Source: Acidimicrobiales bacterium (lineage in GTDB: Bacteria; Actinomycetota; Acidimicrobiia; Acidimicrobiales; Aldehydirespiratoraceae). From it: 64,000 nucleotides of DNA. The stretch is from NCBI GenBank assembly GCA_029263195.1, contig JAJCXX010000084.1, positions 1 through 64,000 of the forward strand, read 5' to 3'. The number at the start of each line of letters is the position of its first letter. The stretch's first letter is position 1. A model generated the notes under the pieces. It worked only from the letters and a program-made list of their open reading frames with translations. It searched no databases and was not told where the DNA came from. Below, piece by piece: positions 7,379-15,684 of this stretch. The translations under genes were made by a program, and so were the position numbers.

Positions 7379-7866
7379 GACTGTCCGATAGCCCCATCAA
7401 GCCCGTGCGGAAGACGCGTGTGGTTCCGCTCAATCCGGACGAAGCATTCGATCTGTTCACCACCCGCATGGGAAGTTGGTGGCCCCTTGCGACGCACTCG
7501 ATCGCCGAACACAACGCCATCGGCATTCGATTCGAAGAGCGCATCGGCGGACGCGTGGTCGAGTTGACCGAAGACGGGAGCGAATACTCCTGGGCCGATG
7601 TCATAGCGTGGGACCCGCCTCATCGATTGGTGCTCGCGTGGCATCCCTCCGCCGAGCCCGAGGTGGCGACGATCCTGGAAGTTCGCTTCAGTCCCGCACC
7701 GGACGGTGGCACCCAGCTCGATCTCGAACACCGAGGCTGGGAAGAGCTCGGAGCCGAACAGGGCAATGGAGTACGAGCCGGCTATCAGAGCGGTTGGGAC
7801 CTCGCCCTTGAGCCGTTCGAGAAGACATCGGCGACGCTGACCGGCCCCTCCGGGCCGCCAGCATGA
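7375..7866 (+). CDS. SRPBCC (AHSA1/START-like) domain protein
   Basis: A 163-residue SRPBCC hydrophobic-ligand-binding protein. It has the N-terminal VPLNPDEAFDLFTTRMGSWW, the central WDPPHRLVLAW and a C-terminal amphipathic helix with GWDLALEPF. The start at 7375 overlaps the ArsR stop, so the proteins are coupled. Members of this pair are usually stress or xenobiotic-responsive; the ligand is unknown. A second ArsR-SRPBCC pair occurs at 35820-36624 with quite different sequence. Confidence 0.85.
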   Translation: MRLSDSPIKPVRKTRVVPLNPDEAFDLFTTRMGSWWPLATHSIAEHNAIGIRFEERIGGRVVELTEDGSEYSWADVIAWDPPHRLVLAWHPSAEPEVATILEVRFSPAPDGGTQLDLEHRGWEELGAEQGNGVRAGYQSGWDLALEPFEKTSATLTGPSGPPA

Positions 7867-8147
7867 CGCCGCGGACGCCGTCCCGAACTTGGGTGACTTA
7901 GCGTCTGCCGCGCGACAATCGACTGGGGTCCGGCCTGCCTAGTGGACCCCAAATATCTCCGGACCCTCTGTTTGCGATTGCATCGAAGGAAGGCCGCAGC
8001 TCAATGGTCCGGGGCACAGGGTGCTCTCTCGAGGCGCCGACCGGGATCGAATCGATGGCCGTGGTAGCGTCGCGACGCGATCTTCGGCTTCTGCTGAGAT
8101 CGATCGTGCAGCACCCATGAGCGCGCGGGCGGTCAGGGTTGTGATTT

Positions 8148-9431
8148 GTGATGGAGTACGGGCCCAGCACTCTGAGGCCGTCAAAGTACTCGCCACGCGA
8201 GGCGAAGAAGCGTCGCTTGCTGGCTCTACATCGGGTCGCGGGGATATCGCTCGCAGTAGGCCTGCTCGGGCTGTCGCTAACGAGCTGTGAGCTGAACAGA
8301 CGGCGTGTGCTGGTCTGGCACGACTGGCCAGACCCGCAAGCCGAAGTCCTTATCGAACTCCTCCAAGGCTATTCCGAGCTTGATCCAAGCCTTCGGCTGA
8401 TCATCGAGTACGTGCCCTCGGGCGAACTCGAAGCGCGGTTCATCGACGAGGTCCGGTCCGGGTTCGGCCCCGACGTGATGCTAGGGGTCGACGCCGACCG
8501 TCTCGCTGATCTAGTGGCGGCCGACGCAGTTCGTTCGATCTCCCCGGCACAGTCAGCCGACCATCGCTTCGACCAACTCGAGGCTCGGGCACTTCAGGTC
8601 ATGGCGATCGACGGTAGTCAGCAAGGGGTACCTCTCGCCGGTTTCACGGACGTGCTCTATTTCCGGGACGGGATCGAACCGCCTTCCACGCTCCACGCGG
8701 TCATCGACCTGGCCGAGGCCGGTTACACGACGGGGATACCCGTCGACTTCGTTGGCGCGTACTGGGGAGTCGACGCGTTCGGCGGCACAGTATTCGGAGA
8801 TGACAACACCCTCGCCCCCGATGACGGGTTCGTCGAGTGGATGGAGTGGATGCTCGAGGCCGGGCCTCAGCCAAACGTGATCCTCGGCGGCGACTACGAG
8901 TCTCTGCGCGACAGTTTTGCACGCGGCCGGATCGATCTCTTCGTGGGAAGCTCGGGCGAGCTGGCGCAACTCCGATCGGTGCTCAGTGAGCCGCCCTCCG
9001 ACGGCGGCGAGCCAAGATTTGGGCTCACGACGCTGCCAGGAGCGACCAACGAAGCCCCCGGTGGATTCCTTGAGATCGAGGGAATGGTCATCAACCGGCA
9101 CACGGACCACATGACCGAAGCTCTCGCCCTTCTCGAGTATCTGACGAATGTGCCGTCGCAGGGCCGTATCGCTCGTTCTGGGCTGGGCCGAATTCCGATT
9201 AACGAGTCGGTCGCTATCGACCCCACGATCAGCCCGGTCGAGGCCGCGCTGCTCCGACAGCAGCGACGCTCGGTTGTGCTGCCGCGCTCATTTGAGGAAA
9301 ACCTCGCTGACTTGACGGACCTGGGCAATGAGATCTACCTCCAGGTTGCCCGTGGGCTGTTGCCTCCCGCCGACGCAGGAGCGGTGTTGAGAGCCCGATA
9401 CGACGAGCTGACACGGGTGGAACATGACTGA
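8148..9431 (+). CDS. Extracellular solute-binding lipoprotein (ABC sugar-type), operon with MscS
   Basis: A 427-residue family-1-like solute-binding protein. The lipoprotein signal (LLGLSLTSC) is preceded by a long basic N-terminus (KKRRLLALHR), so the true start may be further in. The mature part has the usual opening VLVWHDWPDPQ, PDVMLGVDADRL and a C-terminal PINESVAID. No ABC permease or ATPase gene lies nearby. Instead the stop overlaps the start of an MscS channel by 8 bases, and two small genes follow. The likely ligand is a sugar or other osmolyte. A role in sensing or feeding the channel is inference only. Confidence 0.8.
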   Translation: MMEYGPSTLRPSKYSPREAKKRRLLALHRVAGISLAVGLLGLSLTSCELNRRRVLVWHDWPDPQAEVLIELLQGYSELDPSLRLIIEYVPSGELEARFIDEVRSGFGPDVMLGVDADRLADLVAADAVRSISPAQSADHRFDQLEARALQVMAIDGSQQGVPLAGFTDVLYFRDGIEPPSTLHAVIDLAEAGYTTGIPVDFVGAYWGVDAFGGTVFGDDNTLAPDDGFVEWMEWMLEAGPQPNVILGGDYESLRDSFARGRIDLFVGSSGELAQLRSVLSEPPSDGGEPRFGLTTLPGATNEAPGGFLEIEGMVINRHTDHMTEALALLEYLTNVPSQGRIARSGLGRIPINESVAIDPTISPVEAALLRQQRRSVVLPRSFEENLADLTDLGNEIYLQVARGLLPPADAGAVLRARYDELTRVEHD

Positions 9432-10860
9432 TGAGAGCAGCGGCGAGCAGGTAACGGTGATCGTCGACCGCGCACTCGTCTTCCTCAGCCGGGGCGAGGT
9501 GGTCGAGCAACTCGTCGTATTGCTCCTCGTGTTGATCGTCAGCCGGATAATGAGTCGAGCTCTCTGGTGGACGATCGACCTTGGGCGGAAACGACTGCCT
9601 TCGTCGGCTCGGCTGGCGCGGCTCCTCGAGACAGGCGTGTCTTCTCGCTTGCTGGACCTGGTACGAGCGGGCAGCGCTCCGACAATCGGAATCGTCCTGG
9701 CCACGGTTACCAAGCGAGAGCTCGAAGCCGCGGGCCGGGTGACCGGTCTCCTCGAGGAGCTGATCGGGGTGTTCGTCGTGCTGTTGGCCGGTGAGATCGT
9801 GATGACCGGACTCACTGGCGGTCTGGAACCCGCCGAGGGTCGCCGCCATCGGCGCCGATTTTTCAAACCGTTGATTGCGATCATCGTGGGACTGATGATC
9901 CTCAACCATCTGGCCGATCTCGGCCGACTGGCCTCCGCGCCGGCGGTCGAGGCATTCGGTAGCCCTCTGAGTGTCGGAGCGCTTTTCGTCGCAACTCTCG
10001 GCATCTGGTTCTGGACCGACGCGATCAACCTGATGAATACCGTGGTCGTCGACTTCGTCTCCAAACACACCAGCTTCAACGATGGATCGGCCGAGGCCAC
10101 GCTGTTGCTGGTCCGGTATGGGCTCATTCTGATGGGGATTACGTACGGCGTGGGTCAACTGCAGCTCGACGCGTCAACCGTCGCCGCGATCACCGGTGGC
10201 CTGTCCGTGGGTATCGGGTTCGGGATGCGCGAGGTCCTCGGCAACTTCATCAGTGGCAGCTTTCTGTTGTTCGAGCGCTCGCTTAGGCCCGGCGACATCG
10301 TCGAGATGGATGAGCAGATCGGAACTGTGGAGCGTTTGACCGTACGGTCGACCACGGTTCGCACAATTGACAACGAAGAGATCGTGGTGCCGAACCAGCG
10401 ATTCTTCACCCAATCCTTCAAGACGTTCACAGGGACCGACGAGAAGGTTCGATTCAACGTGGTCGTGATGGCGAACTGCGACAACGACGTGGAGCATGTG
10501 CGAGGCGTTCTTCATCGGGTGGCCTCGTCACATCCCGAGATCTTGGATGATCCAAGACCGGACGCATGGGTAGAGGATGGATTCGGCAACAACATTGTTT
10601 CGTATCGACTCAATATGTGGTCGGCGTCTCCGCTCGCTATCCCGCGACTCCGCAGCGACGTCGTCCGGCTCGTATGGATCGCATTTCAGGACGCAGGAAT
10701 CGCGCTTGTATTCCCCGACATGAAGGTGCACTCCAACGCCAGCGCCGGAGAGCACCTGTGGTCGCCTTCCATCACGCCCCACTCGTCCACCGACGGTGCC
10801 AACGCGTCTGCACCCCAGTCGAACCCCCAGGATCTTCAAGTGTCGCGGGCAACAAGCTAA
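9424..10860 (+). CDS. MscS-family mechanosensitive channel
   Basis: A 478-residue integral membrane protein. Several N-terminal hydrophobic segments (residues 20-200) precede the pore-lining helix (ITGGLSVGIGFGMREVLGNFISG) and the beta-domain with RSLRPGDIVEMDEQIGTVE and NEEIVVPNQRFF, the MscS signature. A soluble alpha/beta C-terminus and a low-complexity tail of about 40 residues follow. It should release solutes on hypo-osmotic shock, or be gated by another signal. Its ATG lies inside the 3' end of the binding-protein gene, which implies translational coupling. The pairing with a binding lipoprotein is unusual. Confidence 0.9.
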   Translation: MTDESSGEQVTVIVDRALVFLSRGEVVEQLVVLLLVLIVSRIMSRALWWTIDLGRKRLPSSARLARLLETGVSSRLLDLVRAGSAPTIGIVLATVTKRELEAAGRVTGLLEELIGVFVVLLAGEIVMTGLTGGLEPAEGRRHRRRFFKPLIAIIVGLMILNHLADLGRLASAPAVEAFGSPLSVGALFVATLGIWFWTDAINLMNTVVVDFVSKHTSFNDGSAEATLLLVRYGLILMGITYGVGQLQLDASTVAAITGGLSVGIGFGMREVLGNFISGSFLLFERSLRPGDIVEMDEQIGTVERLTVRSTTVRTIDNEEIVVPNQRFFTQSFKTFTGTDEKVRFNVVVMANCDNDVEHVRGVLHRVASSHPEILDDPRPDAWVEDGFGNNIVSYRLNMWSASPLAIPRLRSDVVRLVWIAFQDAGIALVFPDMKVHSNASAGEHLWSPSITPHSSTDGANASAPQSNPQDLQVSRATS

Positions 10861-10873
10861 AGGAGACGAAATC

Positions 10874-11167
10874 ATGAAGACCATCAGGACCGTCGCCAAG
10901 CCATCAGTAGGGATCGTGGCGGTCGTGCGCGAGAAGCTGCGTTCGGCCAGTAGGAATCGCCATCGCGAGTCGCTTCTGACCGAACTCGGGCTGCTCTGCT
11001 ACAAAGACCGATCGGGCGCGTCGACGGGCGACGCGGATGCCGACATCAACCGATTGGTGGCCAAGCTCCTGTTGCTCGATGAACCATGGGGCGACAGCGA
11101 CCAAACGGTGGTTGTTCCCGACGGAGATGGCGACCGGTCCCGGGATGTCGCCGGGCCGAAACCGTGA
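10874..11167 (+). CDS. Small hypothetical protein of the MscS operon, 97 aa
   Basis: I do not recognise a family. The ATG at 10874 is preceded by AGGAGA at the right distance, 13 bases after the mscS stop. The N-terminal half is basic (VREKLRSASRNRHRESLLTE) and probably helical; the C-terminal third is acidic and Asp/Gly-rich. There is a lone Cys (LLCYKD) and no signal peptide or membrane segment, so it should be cytosolic. Its stop overlaps the next GTG start. The context suggests a cytoplasmic partner or modulator of the channel. Confidence 0.7.
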   Translation: MKTIRTVAKPSVGIVAVVREKLRSASRNRHRESLLTELGLLCYKDRSGASTGDADADINRLVAKLLLLDEPWGDSDQTVVVPDGDGDRSRDVAGPKP

Positions 11168-11478
11168 CGACCGAGACGGCTGTCTGGCTTGAGCCCCTGA
11201 CCTACTGGCTCCGCATCGAGGACATCGTGAGTGAGCCCCGGATCGGCGTCAGGTTGGTCAACCAGGCGACCGAAGGTCAGTTCCTGCTGGCCTCCGGCGA
11301 TGATCTCGCCGGGTGGATCGACGAGTCAGAAGCTTTGCTCCAATCTCTTCAATCCGAGCTTTGCCATGGGCCGGGGAGCGACTACCCCCAGCTGCTCGAC
11401 ATCGTCATGTCGATGCCACCGGTCGAGTCGCTGCGGTCCGTGCTCGCGGTCGCTTCTCGACAGGAGGCGGTGTCATAG
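11164..11478 (+). CDS. Small hypothetical protein of the MscS operon, 104 aa
   Basis: Unrecognised. It starts at a GTG overlapping the previous stop (GTGA), so it is the last gene of the operon. The N-terminus is hydrophobic and Trp-rich (VWLEPLTYWLRIEDIV), followed by a predicted strand-rich part and a helical C-terminus (SLRSVLAVASRQ). There is no signal peptide. The conserved overlap and good codon use argue for a real gene. A link to osmotic sensing or channel control follows only from position. Confidence 0.65.
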   Translation: MTTETAVWLEPLTYWLRIEDIVSEPRIGVRLVNQATEGQFLLASGDDLAGWIDESEALLQSLQSELCHGPGSDYPQLLDIVMSMPPVESLRSVLAVASRQEAVS

Positions 11479-11484
11479 CTCAGA

Positions 11485-11532
11485 GGCACTTTTGCATTGA
11501 GCCAACGCTTCACCGATCGCGGGCTTCAGCGG
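11485..11532 (+). repeat. IS6-like end repeat, copy A
   Basis: Begins GGCACTTTTGCATTGAGCC, matching positions 48489-48536 at 40 of 48 bases. It starts 6 bases after the stop of the MscS operon. The first bases resemble the IS6-family terminal repeat (GGCACTGTTGCAAA in IS26). No transposase is adjacent. Confidence 0.55.
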
Positions 11533-12473
11533 TCGTCGCAGCTGATTCGGAACGAACCGTCGAGGTCGAGGGGCAGGACCAGGGTGCGTAGCCGGAGTTC
11601 GAACGACGCCGCGCACATTGAATCGGGGTCGTCGACGAACTCGTCTGCGTACTCCGCGTTGAACACCGGTTTGCCGGCATCGATGAACGGCTCGTTCAGG
11701 TTGCACTCGTCGTGCTCATGGCACTGCTCGTTGACCGCGAAGTCGAAGGCGTCCACGAGATCAGGGATCTGGTCGAGGTCGTTCTTGAGTCCGACGAGCA
11801 GCCCCCGGTCGTGGGCCGCATCCGCCAACTGCCGGTTGAACGCCAGCTGGTGGTCGTACGTGAGATCGAACCCGGTGTCGTTCACGTAGCCGTCGACATT
11901 GTCGGGCTCCGCTCCGTCGCAGCCAAGCTCGACGGCACGGTCAAGCCGCCCCTCGTTCACCTCTCGAACCGACCCCGACCGGACGTCGAGCCACCGCTCG
12001 TCCTCGAAACCGTCGAGGGCTCGGCCCAGATCCGCGGCGGCATAGCCGTCGGCGTCGGGGCGCCAGCCCTCGTAGGAGCCTGCCGAGAAATAGCAGATCA
12101 CGATCCGGCTATCGGCATGGAGCTCATCGACCAGAGCCGCCGAGGTCTCGAACAGATCGACGTCGTAGACATCCACCTCGAACGAAGAGTCGAGGTCGCC
12201 CTGGAGCTGCCACTGCCAGGTCGAGTCGACCGACAGACTCGTCTCGCCCGCCAGAGCCGAGGTCGACTCGGAGCCGGGAGCGGATGTGGTGATGGTGAAC
12301 CGGTCGACCTCGTCGTCGTCCACGGTGACGAACGCCCCCTCGGCCCGAGGTGTGCTCTCGTCCTTGTCGGCCGCATCGTCGTCGCCGCATGCCGCTAGCA
12401 ACAGCGCGGCGACCGTCACAACGGTCCAACTGGCCAGGGGTGTGCCTCGTCGACCGGGTCCCATTCGTCCCAT
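11526..12473 (-). CDS. GH114-type (endo-alpha-1,4-polygalactosaminidase-like) lipoprotein
   Basis: A 315-residue secreted protein with a lipoprotein signal (VAALLLAACGDDD), an acidic linker to about residue 75 and a TIM-barrel domain of the TM1410/GH114 family. Features include the WQWQL opening, IVICYFSAGSYEGWRPD, the acidic GCDGAEPDNVDGY and FAVNEQCHEHDEC near the C-terminus. Family members cleave alpha-1,4-linked galactosaminoglycan of exopolysaccharides, and the Asp of PDNVD is the likely catalytic acid. The signal is intact. It is monocistronic. Confidence 0.85.
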   Translation of the reverse strand: MGRMGPGRRGTPLASWTVVTVAALLLAACGDDDAADKDESTPRAEGAFVTVDDDEVDRFTITTSAPGSESTSALAGETSLSVDSTWQWQLQGDLDSSFEVDVYDVDLFETSAALVDELHADSRIVICYFSAGSYEGWRPDADGYAAADLGRALDGFEDERWLDVRSGSVREVNEGRLDRAVELGCDGAEPDNVDGYVNDTGFDLTYDHQLAFNRQLADAAHDRGLLVGLKNDLDQIPDLVDAFDFAVNEQCHEHDECNLNEPFIDAGKPVFNAEYADEFVDDPDSMCAASFELRLRTLVLPLDLDGSFRISCDDR

Positions 12474-12511
12474 GGGTCCATGATCGCGCCCCCCGCCCAG
12501 TCAAGAAGACA

Positions 12512-13123
12512 TCAGGCCTGGCGCAGCGACTGCTTGGTCGACTCGAGGTGAGAGCTGATCTCAGCGGCGGAGGCTCCGCCGCGAATCATCACGGCCAGCC
12601 CGAGCACGGTGGCGACGAGAACGTTGGCCATGGCATCGACCCGGTGAGCTTCGAACTCGCCGAGGTCGACGGCCCGCCCGAGTGCGGTGGTGAACCCCTC
12701 TCGCAGGAACGATCGATGCCGAGTCCCGTGCGCGATCAGTGCCGGATCGGCGGTTCCGAGCTCGGTCGACGTGTTGACCGCGAGGCAGCCCCGGTCCTCG
12801 CCAACATGATCGACTTGCTCCCAGATTCGGTCGAAGAACGCGTCGACGTCATCGAGGCCGTGGTTGCCACCCTGCAGCACGCTCGCGACCATTGTGCGGT
12901 GGTCGTCGAGGTACCGATCGAGTGCCGTCCGGTACAGCATCTCCTTCGATCCGAATGCGCCGTAGAGGCTCGACTTGCTCAGCCCGGTGCGCTCGACGAC
13001 GTCGCCTATCGAGGTCGCCGCGAATCCCTTCTCCCAGAACACATCGACGACGGCCCTAAGCACCGCGTCGCGGTCGAACTCACGGGGTCGCCCGATTTTC
13101 GGCGCGGTGTCGGTGGAGGTCAC
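12512..13123 (-). CDS. TetR-family transcriptional repressor
   Basis: A 203-residue TetR regulator. It has N-terminal GRPREFDRDAVLRAVVDVFWEKGF and the helix-turn-helix TSIGDVVERTGLSKSSLYGAFGSKEMLY, then an all-helical C-terminal domain of the TetR_C_16/LmrA-like type. I start at the GTG at 13123 just before the homologous region; the track start at 13207 would run through the promoter. It is divergent from the SDR gene at 13228 and very likely represses it through the palindromes at 13154-13170. Confidence 0.9.
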   Translation of the reverse strand: MTSTDTAPKIGRPREFDRDAVLRAVVDVFWEKGFAATSIGDVVERTGLSKSSLYGAFGSKEMLYRTALDRYLDDHRTMVASVLQGGNHGLDDVDAFFDRIWEQVDHVGEDRGCLAVNTSTELGTADPALIAHGTRHRSFLREGFTTALGRAVDLGEFEAHRVDAMANVLVATVLGLAVMIRGGASAAEISSHLESTKQSLRQA

Positions 13124-13153
13124 GATGTGAAGAATACCGGAGTTCGACAAGCT

Positions 13154-13170
13154 TCTGGAACCAGAGTTCC
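13154..13170. promoter_or_regulatory. Overlapping palindromes, probable TetR operator
   Basis: TCTGGAACCAGA (13154-13165, 5-bp arms) and GGAACCAGAGTTCC (13157-13170, 5-bp arms) interlock in the 104-base gap between the divergent TetR and SDR genes. A related half-site, TTCCAGAAG, occurs again at 13207. Confidence 0.5.
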
Positions 13171-13227
13171 GAAAGTCGATCATTGGCAGTACTATCGGAC
13201 CAATCATTCCAGAAGGAGAGAACCGAC

Positions 13228-14217
13228 GTGCCTGACTCTGATCATCAACAGCGCTCGGCCCTCGTCACGGGGGCCAACTCAGGACTGGGCCTCGAGGCGG
13301 CCCGCCAGCTCGCCGAGCTCGGCTACCGATCGATCGTGCTGGCCTGCCGCAGCCAGGCGAAGGCCGACAAGGCCCGGGCCGAGTTGGTCGAATCCACCGG
13401 CGTCGACCCGTTCTCGACACTCGAGGTCGACGTGGCCGAAATCCAGTCGTCGCGCGCTGCGGCCGCCGAGCTCATCAACCGCGGGGCCGGCTTCGACTCC
13501 GTACTCCTCAACGCCGGCATGGTGCCCAGCACCCTCGACCGAACCAACGATGGCATCGAGATGTGCTTCGCCGCGTCGCTCGTTGGCCACCACATCATCA
13601 CCGCCGCCCTGCTGGACGCAGGACTGATCAACGACGGCGCGGCGGTCGTGTTGGTCGGCTCGGAGGCGGCCAACGACGACCTCCCCAAGGCGATGGGCAT
13701 GAGCGTCTACGACTTCGTACGCGGTGAACCCTCCGACTTCGGCCCGACACCCGAGCAGGCCATGGTGCATTTCGCTCGCGCCGACAACGGACCGAAGTAC
13801 GACGGCAATCACCAATACTCCTCCACTAAGGCGTTCTCGGCCTGGTGGTCTGCGGCAATGGCCCGACGCCACCCCGGCAGCGTGAGCTTCTACACCGTCT
13901 CGCCCGGCGCGAACATGCGAACCAACGCCGCCCGCCACGCAACCGGCGCATTCAAGCTCATGGTCGGCTTCATGCGGCGGTTTGGGAGGCTCCTGCGCAT
14001 GGATCAGCCGATTGAGCAGGGCGCCGGCCGCTACATCGACGTGCTCCACGGCAACAACGGTCCGTTCCAGAACGGCGGCACCTACACGTCCCGACCAAAG
14101 AAGATGACCGGACCCCTCGTCGCATCCACCGCGCCGCACCTCCTCGTCACCGAACGCCAGGACACCGCGATTTCAGTACTCGACAAACTCACCCACCAGC
14201 AAAGTGAGGCCTCATGA
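13228..14217 (+). CDS. Short-chain dehydrogenase/reductase
   Basis: A 329-residue classical-type SDR resembling protochlorophyllide-reductase/retinol-dehydrogenase-like members. It has the cofactor motif TGANSGLGLEAARQL, the NAG motif (LLNAGMVPS) and the catalytic pair in YSSTK. The substrate is unknown. The GTG start at 13228 is preceded by AGAAGGAGAG; the track start at 13183 lacks such a site. Its stop overlaps the DUF427 gene as ATGA, and the divergent TetR is its likely repressor. Confidence 0.9.
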   Translation: MPDSDHQQRSALVTGANSGLGLEAARQLAELGYRSIVLACRSQAKADKARAELVESTGVDPFSTLEVDVAEIQSSRAAAAELINRGAGFDSVLLNAGMVPSTLDRTNDGIEMCFAASLVGHHIITAALLDAGLINDGAAVVLVGSEAANDDLPKAMGMSVYDFVRGEPSDFGPTPEQAMVHFARADNGPKYDGNHQYSSTKAFSAWWSAAMARRHPGSVSFYTVSPGANMRTNAARHATGAFKLMVGFMRRFGRLLRMDQPIEQGAGRYIDVLHGNNGPFQNGGTYTSRPKKMTGPLVASTAPHLLVTERQDTAISVLDKLTHQQSEAS

Positions 14218-14615
14218 CCACCGCCGAAGACGTCACCCTCGTCCAAAACGCGATCCACAACCCCGGAGAGCCGCGTCACTTCATGCGTATCGTTCCCGCG
14301 GGCGAACGGCGCTCGGCATCGGTCGGTGAAACCGCGATCGCCCAGTCGGCCGATGCAGTGGTCGTCAAGGAGATCGGGCTCGACCTCTACGACCACGTGA
14401 TCTACTTTCCCCGCGCCGACGTGAACATGGACGCGCTCGTCCACCTCGACAAGTCGACCCATTGCCCACTCAAGGGCGACGCGGAATACTTCGACCTCGT
14501 CGTCGACGGCGAAAGAATCGCCGAGGGCGCATGGTCCTATGTCAACACCATCGACGTCGCCGCCGAGCTACGCCACCTCGTCGCGTTCGACACCACAAAG
14601 GTCACCGTCAGCTAG
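14214..14615 (+). CDS. DUF427-family protein
   Basis: A 133-residue DUF427 protein, a small beta-rich fold of unknown biochemical role often found with SDRs and other oxidoreductases. The hallmarks are VIYFPRADVNMDALV, the STHCPLKGDAEYF block and AWSYVNT, with a C-terminal FDTTKVTV strand. It is coupled to the SDR gene by ATGA overlap. Its 3' end overlaps the convergent MTHFR-like gene by 8 bases. Confidence 0.85.
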   Translation: MTTAEDVTLVQNAIHNPGEPRHFMRIVPAGERRSASVGETAIAQSADAVVVKEIGLDLYDHVIYFPRADVNMDALVHLDKSTHCPLKGDAEYFDLVVDGERIAEGAWSYVNTIDVAAELRHLVAFDTTKVTVS

Positions 14616-15486
14616 CACGTCGCCACATCTCCGTGGCGTGTACCTGGTTGAACGTGAAGACGTGGAGGCCGGTGACGTGGTTGTTTCGCAGGGTTGCGCT
14701 TAGTGGTATGAGAAGCTGGTTGGGGTTGTAGGCGCGGGCGGCGAGGAGCTTGGTGAGCGCGGTGCGGTTCTTCTTGAGGTAACTGAGCGAGTCACCGATG
14801 CCGAGGCGTGATCCCATGGCGAGGAGTCGGGCGCGGTCCACGACGCCAGGAAGGCCGAGGTGTATTGGCATGGTGAGTCCGCTGGCCCGGGTGGCGGTGG
14901 TCCAGTTGGCGATGGTGGTGGTGTTGAAGCACATCTGGGTGCTGCACCATGAGCGGATCCCAGCGCGGTGAATCACTTCCTGTTTCTGGAGGAGGGCTTC
15001 GTCTAGCTGGCCGCGTTCGAGGAACGGGTGGCCATCGGGGTATGCAGCGATGCCGATGGCGCCAAGGCTGTGATCGGTGTCGAGGAGCTCATCGAGGAAT
15101 TGAATTGACCCGGGATAGCGGCCCGGTGTTGGTGTGTCGCCGGCGACCACGAAGATCGACTCGATAGCGTCGTCGCGAAGCCATCTGCTGATCCGTTTGA
15201 CGTGGGAGCGGTCGCGGACTTGGCGGGCAGCGATGTGAGGGATCGGTCTGAACCCGCGACTCCTGAGTTCACCTGACACTCGCAGGGATTCGTCGATTCC
15301 CATGCGTGGAGAACATGTCACTGAGACTTCGGCACCTTCGGGCAGCGCGGCGATGGCGGCGGGTGCGGTCTTGAGGGGGAGTATCTCGAACGTGAGGTTT
15401 CGAATGAGTTCGATTCGGTAGGCACGTACGTCGGGTGTTTCTGTCTCCTTGGGTTGTCGGCCGAACAGTTTCATGGCTGGTCTCAT
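14608..15486 (-). CDS. Methylenetetrahydrofolate reductase-like protein
   Basis: A 292-residue TIM-barrel protein of the MTHFR family. It has LTFEILPLKTA at the N-terminus, IFVVAGDTPTPGRYPGS, IAAYPDGHP and the C-terminal GLHVFTFNQV typical of MetF-like enzymes. It probably interconverts methylene- and methyl-tetrahydrofolate; its short form is common in methyl-catabolic clusters. It is divergent from the MttB-family gene 198 bases away, so it likely processes the methyl groups released there. The preferred cofactor (FAD or other) is not evident. Confidence 0.85.
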   Translation of the reverse strand: MRPAMKLFGRQPKETETPDVRAYRIELIRNLTFEILPLKTAPAAIAALPEGAEVSVTCSPRMGIDESLRVSGELRSRGFRPIPHIAARQVRDRSHVKRISRWLRDDAIESIFVVAGDTPTPGRYPGSIQFLDELLDTDHSLGAIGIAAYPDGHPFLERGQLDEALLQKQEVIHRAGIRSWCSTQMCFNTTTIANWTTATRASGLTMPIHLGLPGVVDRARLLAMGSRLGIGDSLSYLKKNRTALTKLLAARAYNPNQLLIPLSATLRNNHVTGLHVFTFNQVHATEMWRRAS

Positions 15487-15684
15487 CTCGTGAGGCTCGC
15501 ATGACCGTAGTGCCGGACCGACTGTCCGGTGACTCGGCAGAAAAGCGGCCCGAACCCTAGCGTTGGAGGTGGGTCTACGTCAGACTGCTCCGAATGTCGA
15601 AACTGTCCCGCATTGTGGATCCGCTTGTGTTCCGGCCCGGGCCGACCCTCTCGTCCGACTCGCTGAGTCGAGGGGCGCCATGAG

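Noticed and set aside
11712-12398. 228-residue plus-strand ORF
   Set aside because: Antisense shadow of the GH114 lipoprotein gene; it is Val/Arg-rich without motifs.
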